From Saprospiraceae bacterium (lineage in GTDB: Bacteria > Bacteroidota > Bacteroidia > Chitinophagales > Saprospiraceae), in assembly GCA_013001805.1 (NCBI GenBank), contig JABDLW010000653.1:1-14848 (forward strand): 14,848 bases of DNA, written 5' to 3'. The stretch's first letter is position 1, and each line of letters starts with the position of its first letter. The notes below the pieces were generated by a model that was given only the letters and a program-made list of their open reading frames with translations, did not search any database and was not told the DNA's origin. Position numbers and translations under genes: made by a program. This document shows positions 7,535 to 14,158 of this stretch, piece after piece.

Positions 7535-8611
7535 ATGGATAAAGTGAGATTGGGTATTACCATTGGGGATATGAATGGAATTGGTCTGGAAGTGATCATT
7601 AAGAGCCTTGCTAATCCCAGATTGCTGGAGTTATGCATACCTGTGATCTATGGATCAGCTAAAGTTGTTTCTTATCACAAGAACATTGTGCGTCCGGCAG
7701 ATTTCAGCTATCAGAGTTTATCAAATGCCAGCAATTTGAGTACAGGCAGAATAAATCTGGTGAATTGCTGGAATGAAGACGCAGCGATTAATCTGGGCAC
7801 TCCCGATGCTGAAAGCGGCAAATTTGCCTATATCGCTTTAGATCAGGCTACTCAGGATTTGAAGGCAGGCTTGATCGACGTGTTAGTCACAGCACCTATC
7901 GACAAGCATGCCATGTCTTTAGCAGGATTTCCGTCTCCTGGACATACGGAGTATCTCACGGATCAATTTGGAGTGGCTTCTAGTTTGATGCTTATGGTTG
8001 CTGACGATCTTAGAATAGGAGTCGTGACAAATCACGTACCCATAGGAACCGTTACTTCATTGCTTACCAAAGAATTGGTGTTGCAGAAAGCAATGATACT
8101 GGCACAATCGCTGCAATCCGATTTTGGGTTTGAAAAGCCCCTAATTGCTATTCTGGGTTTAAATCCTCATGCTGGTGATAATGGGCTAATAGGTAGTGAA
8201 GAGGAAGATATTATCAAGCCCGCCATATCCGAACTAAAGGAAAGGGGGCTTTTTGTCGGAGGGCCTTATTCCGCTGACGGATTTTTTGGTTCTGGCAATT
8301 ACCGGAAGGTTGATGGTATCCTCGCAATGTATCATGATCAGGGCTTGATTCCATTTAAGACCCTGTCCTTTGGTCAAGGAGTAAACTATACAGCTGGATT
8401 ACCTATTGTGCGGACCTCACCTGATCATGGAGTTGGTAGTGCGATTGCGGGTCAGGATGTAGCCGATGAACGTTCTTTTCAGAAAGCCATCTTTTTAGCC
8501 ATTGATATTTGGAGGCAGAGAAGGGATTTTGATAATGATCGCAGGAATAGATTAAAAATCGGGGCATTGGCTGAGGAAGAGGATGGAAATGCATTGCCTG
8601 AGGATTTTTAA
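7535..8611 (+). CDS. pdxA: 4-hydroxythreonine-4-phosphate dehydrogenase PdxA
   Basis: PdxA oxidises 4-phosphohydroxy-L-threonine with NAD(P)+ in the DXP-dependent pathway to pyridoxal 5'-phosphate, supplying the substrate that PdxJ condenses with deoxyxylulose phosphate. The 358-residue protein shows GDMNGIG (11-17; GDPAGIG in many homologues), SPGHTEYL (134-141), and the three metal-binding histidines H167 (TNHVP), H212 (NPHAGDNGLIG) and H267 (YHDQGLIPFK), plus RTSPDHG (293-299). The start is ATG 7535 (MDKVRLGITIGDMNG); the longer open frame back to 7406 runs antisense through the start of rsmA and does not resemble the family. It is followed 84 bp later by the dksA-like gene on the same strand. 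A candidate promoter lies 27 bp upstream. PdxJ is not in the window. Confidence 0.96.
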   Translation: MDKVRLGITIGDMNGIGLEVIIKSLANPRLLELCIPVIYGSAKVVSYHKNIVRPADFSYQSLSNASNLSTGRINLVNCWNEDAAINLGTPDAESGKFAYIALDQATQDLKAGLIDVLVTAPIDKHAMSLAGFPSPGHTEYLTDQFGVASSLMLMVADDLRIGVVTNHVPIGTVTSLLTKELVLQKAMILAQSLQSDFGFEKPLIAILGLNPHAGDNGLIGSEEEDIIKPAISELKERGLFVGGPYSADGFFGSGNYRKVDGILAMYHDQGLIPFKTLSFGQGVNYTAGLPIVRTSPDHGVGSAIAGQDVADERSFQKAIFLAIDIWRQRRDFDNDRRNRLKIGALAEEEDGNALPEDF

Positions 8612-8664
8612 TCGCTATTTGAGAGCAGCTAAAGCATTTCAAAATACACTTCCAAAAAATTAAA

Positions 8665-8672
8665 TAATTTTG
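8665..8672 (+). promoter_or_regulatory. Candidate -7 element for the dksA-like gene
   Basis: TAATTTTG matches TAnnTTTG fully and ends 23 bp before the ATG at 8696. No TTG/TTTG is found at the expected distance upstream, so only half of a Bacteroidota promoter is seen. If active, it would let the dksA-like gene be expressed separately from pdxA. Confidence 0.35.
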
Positions 8673-8695
8673 CATTCCTTCAAATATAAAAGCCC

Positions 8696-9067
8696 ATGGC
8701 AAAAACAACCGATAAAACCAGGTATTCGGATGAAGAGCTCAAGGAGTTTGAAATTCTGATAGACGAAAAACTAGCCAAGGCTAAAGAACAACTTACTTTC
8801 TATATGAAGCAATTGGAAGAACTAGCCGACAATCCTGATTCGAAGGTCAAGGGCCTGGATGATGGAGTGGGCTCCATTGAAAGTGATCGCATCACATCGA
8901 TGGCTTCGAGACAACAAAAGTTGATTCAGCATTTGGAAAATGCGAAAATCAGGATCAAAAATAAGGTATACGGGATTTGCAGGGAAACGGGCAAGTTGAT
9001 CGCCAAGGAAAGACTTAGAGCGGTACCCCACGCTACACTGAGTATTGAAGCCAAACAGAAACAATGA
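8696..9067 (+). CDS. DksA/TraR family regulator with degenerate zinc finger
   Basis: DksA-type proteins insert a coiled coil into the RNA polymerase secondary channel and alter promoter response, often with ppGpp. This 123-residue protein has a long, charged helical N-terminal half (about 10-92) and then the family's C-terminal signature, VYGICRETGKLIAKERLRAVP (91-111). Of the four zinc-binding cysteines only C95 remains; the partner positions hold T98, S116 and A119. This cysteine-poor form is, to my knowledge, usual among Bacteroidota homologues, so loss of zinc does not mean a pseudogene. At the coiled-coil tip, by rough alignment, only one of the two Asp residues of E. coli DksA is kept (D64). 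It starts at ATG 8696 (MAKTTDKTRY). lspA follows 92 bp downstream on the same strand. Confidence 0.88.
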   Translation: MAKTTDKTRYSDEELKEFEILIDEKLAKAKEQLTFYMKQLEELADNPDSKVKGLDDGVGSIESDRITSMASRQQKLIQHLENAKIRIKNKVYGICRETGKLIAKERLRAVPHATLSIEAKQKQ

Positions 9068-9159
9068 AACTGGCGGCCGCGTAGAGCATGGAAATGCCAG
9101 CGCGAATTAACTCTTAAGGCAAATAAAGTCTCAGCTTGACAAAAAATTAAAAGATCGAC

Positions 9160-9840
9160 TTGAAGTTATCAATAGGGCAGAAACTGGGCATCTTGGTGCT
9201 TATTATCCTCCTGCTGGATCAGGCATCAAAGATCTGGGTAAAGACGCACATGGAGTACGGCGATCAGATCTCTATCCTTGGTTTGAGTTGGGGATTCATT
9301 CATTTTGTTGAAAATAATGGGATGGCCTTTGGGATTTCTCTGGGTGGGAATCTAGGTAAATTAGCATTGAGCCTATTTCGTATTGGTGCAGTAGTTTTTT
9401 TGATCTACTACATTAAGAAGATGATTGAGTCCGGAGCCAATAAAGGTGTACTTATATGCTTTTCTTTAATACTAGCCGGTGCAATTGGTAATATTCTGGA
9501 TAGTGTATTTTATGGTATTATTTTTTCTGAGTCGTCCTACCACGGTGGAGTAGCTCAATTGTTTCCGGAGGATGGAGGTTACGCTGGCTTATTATATGGC
9601 AAGGTGGTCGACATGCTATACTTCCCCATGATCGATACCTACTGGCCGGAGTGGTTTCCGTTTTGGGGAGGCGAGCGCTTTCAGTTCTTTAAGCCTGTGT
9701 TTAATATTGCTGATTCTTCAATAAGCGTAGGTATTATCAGCTTGCTGATTTTTCAGAGACAATTTTTTAAAACACCACCAACAGGCATAAAACAGCAGCC
9801 GGAACCAGCTGCTGCTAGTATTTCTGGCGAAGAAGAGTGA
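9160..9840 (+). CDS. lspA: Lipoprotein signal peptidase LspA (signal peptidase II), TTG start
   Basis: LspA is an inner-membrane aspartyl peptidase that cleaves the signal peptide of diacylglyceryl-modified prolipoproteins. The 226-residue protein has about four membrane helices (near 8-22, 66-85, 96-113 and 186-200) and the conserved DQASK (20-24), ENNGMAFG (51-58), GAIGNILD (107-114) and FNIADSSI (181-188). D114 and D185 are the catalytic aspartates. It is longer than the E. coli enzyme (164 residues) because about 40 extra residues (roughly 120-165) sit between the aspartates and a short polar tail, rich in Pro, Ala and Glu, is added. The only usable start is TTG at 9160: an in-frame TAA lies at 9148-9150 and the next Met falls after the first helix. 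It is downstream of the dksA-like gene. Confidence 0.95.
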   Translation: MKLSIGQKLGILVLIILLLDQASKIWVKTHMEYGDQISILGLSWGFIHFVENNGMAFGISLGGNLGKLALSLFRIGAVVFLIYYIKKMIESGANKGVLICFSLILAGAIGNILDSVFYGIIFSESSYHGGVAQLFPEDGGYAGLLYGKVVDMLYFPMIDTYWPEWFPFWGGERFQFFKPVFNIADSSISVGIISLLIFQRQFFKTPPTGIKQQPEPAAASISGEEE

Positions 9841-9850
9841 GTATTAATTT

Positions 9851-9870
9851 GATCTATAGATTGTTTTTTT
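9851..9870 (+). terminator. Weak candidate terminator after lspA
   Basis: A short palindrome (ATCTATAGAT) 12 bp past the lspA stop is followed closely by seven T residues on the plus strand. The stem is only about 4-5 bp, so this is a weak candidate. It sits in the 35-bp gap between lspA and the convergent ArsR-type gene, where a terminator would be expected. Confidence 0.35.
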
Positions 9871-9875
9871 GAAAA

Positions 9876-10184
9876 TCATGGTCGTCCATAAAAGTGGTCG
9901 ATCGCATTTTGTGCCACTTCCAGAGCTGAGTAATTCAAAGAATAGTGAATAAATTTGCCATTGCGTTCTGCAAAGACAAGTCCCGCCATGCGTAAGATTC
10001 TGAGATGTTGGGAAGTGATGGACTGTTCGATTTGTAGTGTGTTATAGATCTTATTTACATTGATTCGCCGGTTTTGATCAATAAACTCGAGAATTTTCAA
10101 CCTCAGGGGATGAGCCAATGCGCGTACGATTTCACAAGAAAGGTCTAATTTCTCGTGATTGAACGTAACCTTAGTCCTGTTCAT
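9876..10184 (-). CDS. ArsR-family winged-helix regulator (first of a pair)
   Basis: This 102-residue protein has the ArsR/SmtB layout: helices with RALAHPLRLKILEF (21-34), a helix-turn-helix from about 41 to 70 with IEQSITSQHLRILRMAGLV, and a beta-wing with RNGKFIHYSLN (74-84). The metal-binding motif of the recognition helix in classical members (ELCVCD) is replaced by NKIYNT. The only cysteine is C17, so metal sensing of the ArsR/CadC type is unlikely. The signal and target genes are unknown. It starts at ATG 10184 (MNRTKVTFN). About half the residues of the core match the second ArsR-type protein encoded upstream at 10387-10725, on the same strand, which suggests a tandem duplication. No metal-transport or resistance gene lies nearby. 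Confidence 0.9.
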   Translation of the reverse strand: MNRTKVTFNHEKLDLSCEIVRALAHPLRLKILEFIDQNRRINVNKIYNTLQIEQSITSQHLRILRMAGLVFAERNGKFIHYSLNYSALEVAQNAIDHFYGRP

Positions 10185-10266
10185 AAGTGTAGTATTTTCT
10201 TAGTTTGAAATGCCTTAGTCAGGACAAATATGCATTAAATAAAATTTATATACAACATTCTCATAT

Positions 10267-10302
10267 AAAAAAATGCTGTAATATGATTTTATTACAGCAT
10301 TT
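10267..10302 (-). terminator. Strong hairpin, probable terminator of the upstream ArsR-type gene
   Basis: AAATGCTGTAATA (10271-10283) pairs perfectly with TATTACAGCATTT (10290-10302) around a 6-base loop. Read on the minus strand, the second arm ends in TTT and is followed by four more T, which fits rho-independent termination 85 bp after the stop at 10387. The stem is A/T-rich apart from its GC-containing centre, and the distance is longish, so an operator role for an ArsR dimer is an alternative. Confidence 0.6.
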
Positions 10303-10363
10303 AGGTTTAGTCTTAGGAACAAAGTTACAGTAAAACTATAAGTAAATTGTACAAGTTCTTGAT

Positions 10364-10379
10364 ATCAAACGCGTTTGAT
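10364..10379. promoter_or_regulatory. Perfect 16-bp palindrome, possible operator
   Basis: ATCAAACGCGTTTGAT is identical on both strands and lies 7 bp past the stop of the upstream ArsR-type gene. The shape, with A/T flanks around a central CG, resembles operators of LacI-family repressors, but no LacI-type gene is in the window. Use by one of the two ArsR-type proteins is possible. It has no loop, so it is better suited as a protein site than as an RNA hairpin. Confidence 0.45.
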
Positions 10380-10386
10380 TTAAAAG

Positions 10387-10725
10387 TTAAACAGCAAGTT
10401 CTTCTACGAGTTTTGAAATTTGCGCCAATCGACTCTTATCTAAAGAGTAGTATATAAACTTACCCTGTCGATCGGTTCTTACCACGCCAGCACGCCTTAA
10501 AATGGCAAGATGCTGAGATGCTACAGATTGCTCCAACCGAAGTTTAATGTAAATGTCAGTGACTGTCATGGACTCACCCTCTTCCAAGAGATCAATTATT
10601 CGTTGCCTCAACTTATGATTGACTGCTCTTAGCACGAGGACGGCTTTACGCAATTCTGCATAATCGAGAAGGATATCCTTCTTTCCATGCTTCAGCGTGA
10701 CATTTTCGTTCTTCTGCTTTCTCAT
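10387..10725 (-). CDS. ArsR-family winged-helix regulator (second of a pair)
   Basis: This 112-residue protein contains RAVNHKLRQRIIDLL (33-47), a helix-turn-helix about 53-82 with LEQSVASQHLAILRRAGVV, and a wing with RQGKFIYYSLD (86-96). It has no cysteine at all, so it cannot use thiolate metal sites, and the classical ELCVCD motif is absent. The N-terminus is about 10 residues longer than in its neighbour and rich in Lys. It starts at ATG 10725 (MRKQKNENV). Core similarity to the 9876-10184 product is high, including the shared EQS-x-x-SQHL-x-ILR-x-AG stretch. The 202-bp spacer and hairpin between the genes suggest separate transcripts rather than one operon. Target and signal are unknown. 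Confidence 0.9.
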   Translation of the reverse strand: MRKQKNENVTLKHGKKDILLDYAELRKAVLVLRAVNHKLRQRIIDLLEEGESMTVTDIYIKLRLEQSVASQHLAILRRAGVVRTDRQGKFIYYSLDKSRLAQISKLVEELAV

Positions 10726-10833
10726 ATCTAAGTATTTTACAATTTTTGGAATCCTCTCAATTCAATACCAAAACTGTACCAAAATTTATAATACGATCGA
10801 AGAACCCACCGTCATCATTACTGATTGATGATA

Positions 10834-10841
10834 CAAAGATA
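10834..10841 (-). promoter_or_regulatory. Candidate -7 element upstream of the second ArsR-type gene
   Basis: The minus-strand TATCTTTG is an exact match to TAnnTTTG, 108 bp before the ATG at 10725. No matching -33 TTTG is seen at the usual distance. It lies in the 163-bp gap (10726-10888) that separates this gene from the tsaB stop; the rest of that gap is AT-rich with no other feature I can support. Confidence 0.35.
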
Positions 10842-10888
10842 TAACAAATTTCAATAAATACATATATATAACTCACAGATAATCTATA

Positions 10889-11566
10889 CTATAGAACTTT
10901 ACGAGCTTGGGTAATATGTGGTCTTTTTATGTAGCTCGGTCCAAATGTTTTTCCTTCAGAATAATCTTTTTTAATATGTTTTCTTTGGGCAAGGTGGATG
11001 AGATTAACTGAACTTGTCTTAATATCAACAGATTTCAGGGAATTTGACTGGCAAAGCTCCTGATATCTATGTATCCCATCACCGCAAAATAAGACATCAT
11101 TTGAACCCGCCAGTAGCTCCTGATGCCACCCATTATATAATTCTACTACTCCAGGAGCAAGGGTTATATTTCCCTCCCGGTCACTAATCATCGTGTACAC
11201 TTCATCCTTTCGTGCTTTAATCATTGCGCAAAAATACCGTCTCCCGGATCCTGTTTTCTGCGCTTTCCATATCAGCGCTTCCAGCGTATTGATACCAATC
11301 AAAGGTGTCCCTAGCGCAAAACTAATGCCTTTGGCTGCGGCAATCCCCACTCTGAGTCCGGTGAAGGAGCCTGGTCCAAGGCTTACCGCAATGGCTTGGA
11401 GATCAACTAATTTTATTTGCCCTTCATTCAGACAAGTATCTATATGATTAAGCAACCGGGAAGCATGATCATTCGCGTTTGAACTCTCACCTAGAGCTAT
11501 TAATTTTGTCCCCGATGCCAAGGCAACAGAACATATAGCCGTCGAAGTTTCAATACATAATATCAA
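10889..11566 (-). CDS. tsaB: tRNA t6A37 threonylcarbamoyltransferase complex subunit TsaB, TTG start
   Basis: TsaB is the dimerisation partner of TsaD, the enzyme that, with TsaE, adds threonylcarbamoyl to A37 of ANN-decoding tRNAs. The 225-residue protein has the ASKHA-type N-terminus MILCIETSTAICSVALA and the highly typical SLGPGSFTGLRVGIAAAKG (62-80), followed by LGTPLIGINTLEAL. The C-terminus ends in SYIKRPHITQARK, as in the family. The start codon is TTG at 11566: an in-frame TAA lies directly before it and the nearby ATG is out of frame, while MILCIETS is the family's usual N-terminus. It begins 8 bp after the stop of the S41 protease gene, so the two are probably co-transcribed and translation may be coupled. 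TsaD and TsaE are not in the window. Confidence 0.95.
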   Translation of the reverse strand: MILCIETSTAICSVALASGTKLIALGESSNANDHASRLLNHIDTCLNEGQIKLVDLQAIAVSLGPGSFTGLRVGIAAAKGISFALGTPLIGINTLEALIWKAQKTGSGRRYFCAMIKARKDEVYTMISDREGNITLAPGVVELYNGWHQELLAGSNDVLFCGDGIHRYQELCQSNSLKSVDIKTSSVNLIHLAQRKHIKKDYSEGKTFGPSYIKRPHITQARKVL

Positions 11567-11574
11567 TTACTAAA

Positions 11575-13206
11575 TCAGTTTCTCCTCAAATACCGGTTAT
11601 AGACTTCAGGATCACTAAGTATCTCCATGGCTTGTTTTACATCTCTATCATTTTGCAAGGTCTTTTCGGATCGACCGGTCTGGTAATGATAGCGACTTAC
11701 TATTTCACGTTCGATCAAAGCAACTATTTCATCTTTATTTTCAATCAAATCATCAGATTTTTCTTGGGAAATCTTGGATCTGATGTCATTCACCTGTTCG
11801 ACAATGAGCTCATCCAGATGATCACTTTCGGCAGCATCGATCAATTGATCCAATTCTTTTTCAGTCTTGGTTTTAAAGTCAATTTGTTTATTCTCGATGA
11901 AATCGACAAAATCATCAAAGTCTGTAAAAACAAAATCTTTCGCCGGCCCAATGTCCTCATGCTTCAAACGGTATTCAGTAGCGAAATGAAATATTAGGTC
12001 GTTTTCAACCAGGAATCTTATGATGGCCACCTGGTCTTCCTTTCCCGTCTCAACATCTGGTATAATTCCTCCGCCATCAAGCACTTTTCGTCCACCTCGG
12101 GTCTTGAAGGAAGCCCGTTGGTCGTCCGGGATGTCGACAGGTTCACCGTCCTGATAGCTCACACTTTGAATACACCGGCCGCTGGGTATATAATATTTTG
12201 CCGTAGTCAGTTTTAATTTGGCATTGTATTCTAAGTCCACCGTATTTTGTACCAGCCCTTTGCCATACGTTTTATCTCCTAAGATCACCCCCCGGTCAAG
12301 ATCTTGCAGGACTCCACTGACGATTTCTGATGCGGAGGCTGTATACTTATTAGTCAACACGACAAGAGGAAGCTCGGGTACTGCCGGCTGCTCCATTGTT
12401 TTAAAACTGCGATCGCGGTCACGCACCTTTCCCTTTGTAGTAACAACAACCTCATCTTTAGGTATAAAAAGGTTACTGATCGAGACTGCTTCCCGCAAAT
12501 ACCCACCTCCGTTATCGCGAAGGTCAAATATTAAACCTTTCATTTGCGGATGATCTGTCTTCAATGCTCTAATGGCAGCAGCTACGTTCTTACCAGCACT
12601 ACCGGTAAAGGTGGTCAATATCAAATATCCGATGTCATCATTCAACATTCCATAGTATGGTACATTCTTGACATCTACTTCATCACGTTTTACTACAACC
12701 TCGCGCTCAGCTTCTTCCCCCGGGCGTAAAATCTTAATTTTAACTTCAGTGCCGGGAAAGCCTTTGAGAACATCATTCACTTCATCCGCTTTCTTTCCTT
12801 TGGCATCCCTACCGTCAACTTCCACAATTTTGTCTCCCGCTCTTAATCCCGCGGCCACGGCAGGTCCACCCTCAAACGGTTCTACAATGGTAACGTAGTT
12901 GCCAATTTTTCGCACATTAGCCCCAATACCATCGTATTTTCCCGCCGACATATACCGATAACTTTCAATATCAGACTCTGAAATGTAATTTGTGTAAGGA
13001 TCCAATGTCTCTAACATGGCCTCAATCCCAATACGCATTAACCTGGAAGGATCTACATCATCCACATAGTGGGTATTCAGCTCCTTATAAATGTTGGTAA
13101 ATATTTCAAGATTCTTGCTTATCTCGAATTGCTTGTTCTCCCCTTCAATAAATGCGAAAGACAGGGTAACAACTAAGGTTATTGCAATCAGTCTAAGGTA
13201 TTTCAT
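11575..13206 (-). CDS. S41-family C-terminal processing peptidase (CtpA/Prc-like)
   Basis: S41 proteases trim or degrade exported proteins from the C-terminus in the periplasm. The 543-residue protein has an N-terminal hydrophobic stretch (4-20) that fits a signal peptide or anchor, a PDZ domain (about 85-170, with GIGANV and AGLRAGDKIVEVDG), and the protease core with GLIFDLRDNGGGYL (224-237). The Ser-Lys dyad is visible as S291 in TASASEIVSG and K316 in DKTYGKGLVQ, spaced 25 residues as in E. coli Prc. About 150 residues after the core (390-543) form an acidic, helical extension. ATG 13206 (MKYLRLIAIT) is chosen over a TTG at 13245 because it puts the signal segment at the very N-terminus. 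tsaB follows after 8 bp; the alpha/beta hydrolase gene ends 111 bp upstream. Confidence 0.95.
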   Translation of the reverse strand: MKYLRLIAITLVVTLSFAFIEGENKQFEISKNLEIFTNIYKELNTHYVDDVDPSRLMRIGIEAMLETLDPYTNYISESDIESYRYMSAGKYDGIGANVRKIGNYVTIVEPFEGGPAVAAGLRAGDKIVEVDGRDAKGKKADEVNDVLKGFPGTEVKIKILRPGEEAEREVVVKRDEVDVKNVPYYGMLNDDIGYLILTTFTGSAGKNVAAAIRALKTDHPQMKGLIFDLRDNGGGYLREAVSISNLFIPKDEVVVTTKGKVRDRDRSFKTMEQPAVPELPLVVLTNKYTASASEIVSGVLQDLDRGVILGDKTYGKGLVQNTVDLEYNAKLKLTTAKYYIPSGRCIQSVSYQDGEPVDIPDDQRASFKTRGGRKVLDGGGIIPDVETGKEDQVAIIRFLVENDLIFHFATEYRLKHEDIGPAKDFVFTDFDDFVDFIENKQIDFKTKTEKELDQLIDAAESDHLDELIVEQVNDIRSKISQEKSDDLIENKDEIVALIEREIVSRYHYQTGRSEKTLQNDRDVKQAMEILSDPEVYNRYLRRN

Positions 13207-13317
13207 TAGTGATTTATTTGTAGCTACATAACGTGTCCAGGTCAAGAGTTGTTTTCTAATTGGCCAACTTCGCTGGTTTATCGAATTATATTGGATTCAC
13301 ATTTTTCGTGTCATAAT

Positions 13318-14091
13318 TCATATCGCGGCAATAAATTCCGTGATGTGTCGCAAAAGAGCCACCGGCTGGTCTGCATGAACCCAATGGCCCGCTTCTTCAA
13401 TCGTTACGACTTTTGCCTGAGGAAATTGAGTCTTAATAATGCGTTCGCTTCCAGCTGGCACGTAGCTGGATAGACCACCGCGTACAAATAGCGATGGGCC
13501 TGAATAAACCTCATTCTTGCTGTGAGGGGCTTGTAACAACCAATTGTACTGCTTGGCTATGACGGGGAGATTCATTTTCCATCGAAAGGTTCCATCTTCA
13601 TTGCGGCTCAAATTTTTCATCAAAAAAGCAACAATGGCCGGATCTTCAATTGTTTCAGAAAGTAAGTTTGTAGCCTCATTTCTAGATCCAATATCGGAAA
13701 CAGGTATCTTCATCAGGGATCTAATGATTTTTTCATGACTCTCTCCGTATTCTACTGGGGCAATATCAACCACGATCAGGGCTCTAATCAAAGCAGGATG
13801 ATCCAGAGCAAGCTGCATGGCTACCTTTCCGCCCATAGAATGGCCAACTAAATAGGCACCATCGGTCATTCCATTAGCAAGCATCGTTTCCCTGACGTCT
13901 TCAGCCATAAGTGGATAGGACATTTGCGCATCATGCGGCGAGCGGCCATGATTGCGAAGATCCATTACGTAAACTGAAAAGAATGATTCAAGGTTCTTGG
14001 CGAAAGACCGCCAGTTGTCCAACATGCCAAAGACGCCGTGCAGGATAATTAGGGGGTCTCCGGAACCATTCGACTTGTAGTGAAGTTGCAT
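13318..14091 (-). CDS. Alpha/beta-fold hydrolase, YbfF-like esterase
   Basis: This 257-residue cytoplasmic protein has the alpha/beta-hydrolase pattern: the oxyanion-hole sequence LHGVFGMLDNW (17-27), MDLRNHGRSPH (43-53), the nucleophile elbow GHSMGGK with S85, and a C-terminal GHWVH with the catalytic His236. The acid residue is probably D109 in VVDIAP or one later in the lid/core; I cannot decide by eye. The order HGVFG-NW, RNHGRS, GHSMGGK and DIAP is typical of the E. coli YbfF group of small acyl esterases, but the substrate is unknown. It starts at ATG 14091 (MQLHYKSNG). The divergent uvrB gene starts 67 bp away. The S41 protease gene follows 111 bp downstream on the same strand and may or may not share its transcript. 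Confidence 0.92.
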   Translation of the reverse strand: MQLHYKSNGSGDPLIILHGVFGMLDNWRSFAKNLESFFSVYVMDLRNHGRSPHDAQMSYPLMAEDVRETMLANGMTDGAYLVGHSMGGKVAMQLALDHPALIRALIVVDIAPVEYGESHEKIIRSLMKIPVSDIGSRNEATNLLSETIEDPAIVAFLMKNLSRNEDGTFRWKMNLPVIAKQYNWLLQAPHSKNEVYSGPSLFVRGGLSSYVPAGSERIIKTQFPQAKVVTIEEAGHWVHADQPVALLRHITEFIAAI

Positions 14092-14158
14092 AGATACTTA
14101 AATGGAGTTCAATCTGAATGATAACAAATTCTTTTATTATTGTACTATTCAAAATCAT

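Larger units (their letters stand above)
10185..10386. other. 202-bp regulatory spacer between the two ArsR-type genes
   Basis: An AT-rich gap holding two strong symmetrical elements, listed separately: a 13-bp-stem hairpin at 10271-10302 and a 16-bp perfect palindrome at 10364-10379. A minus-strand TAACTTTG (10327-10320) matches the -7 consensus and could begin transcription of the downstream ArsR-type gene. It has no TTG at the right distance, and such a transcript would then pass through the hairpin. Confidence 0.5.

Noticed and set aside
9070..9100. NotI site (GCGGCCGC) and a CTGGC/GCCAG short inverted repeat between dksA-like and lspA
   Set aside because: The stem is weak, interrupted and not followed by a T-run; the restriction site is probably chance and not a sign of cloned sequence, as flanking genes are continuous with family expectations.
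10842..10880. AT-rich alternating tract (ATATATATA) as an origin or attachment site
   Set aside because: It is short, has no repeats such as DnaA boxes and no flanking integrase, so ordinary AT-rich promoter-upstream DNA is the simpler reading.
13207..13245. TTGACC-N17-TACAAA resembling a sigma-70 promoter upstream of the S41 protease, and an alternative TTG start at 13245
   Set aside because: Bacteroidota primary sigma factors use a different consensus, the match is partial, and the ATG at 13206 places the signal peptide at the N-terminus.
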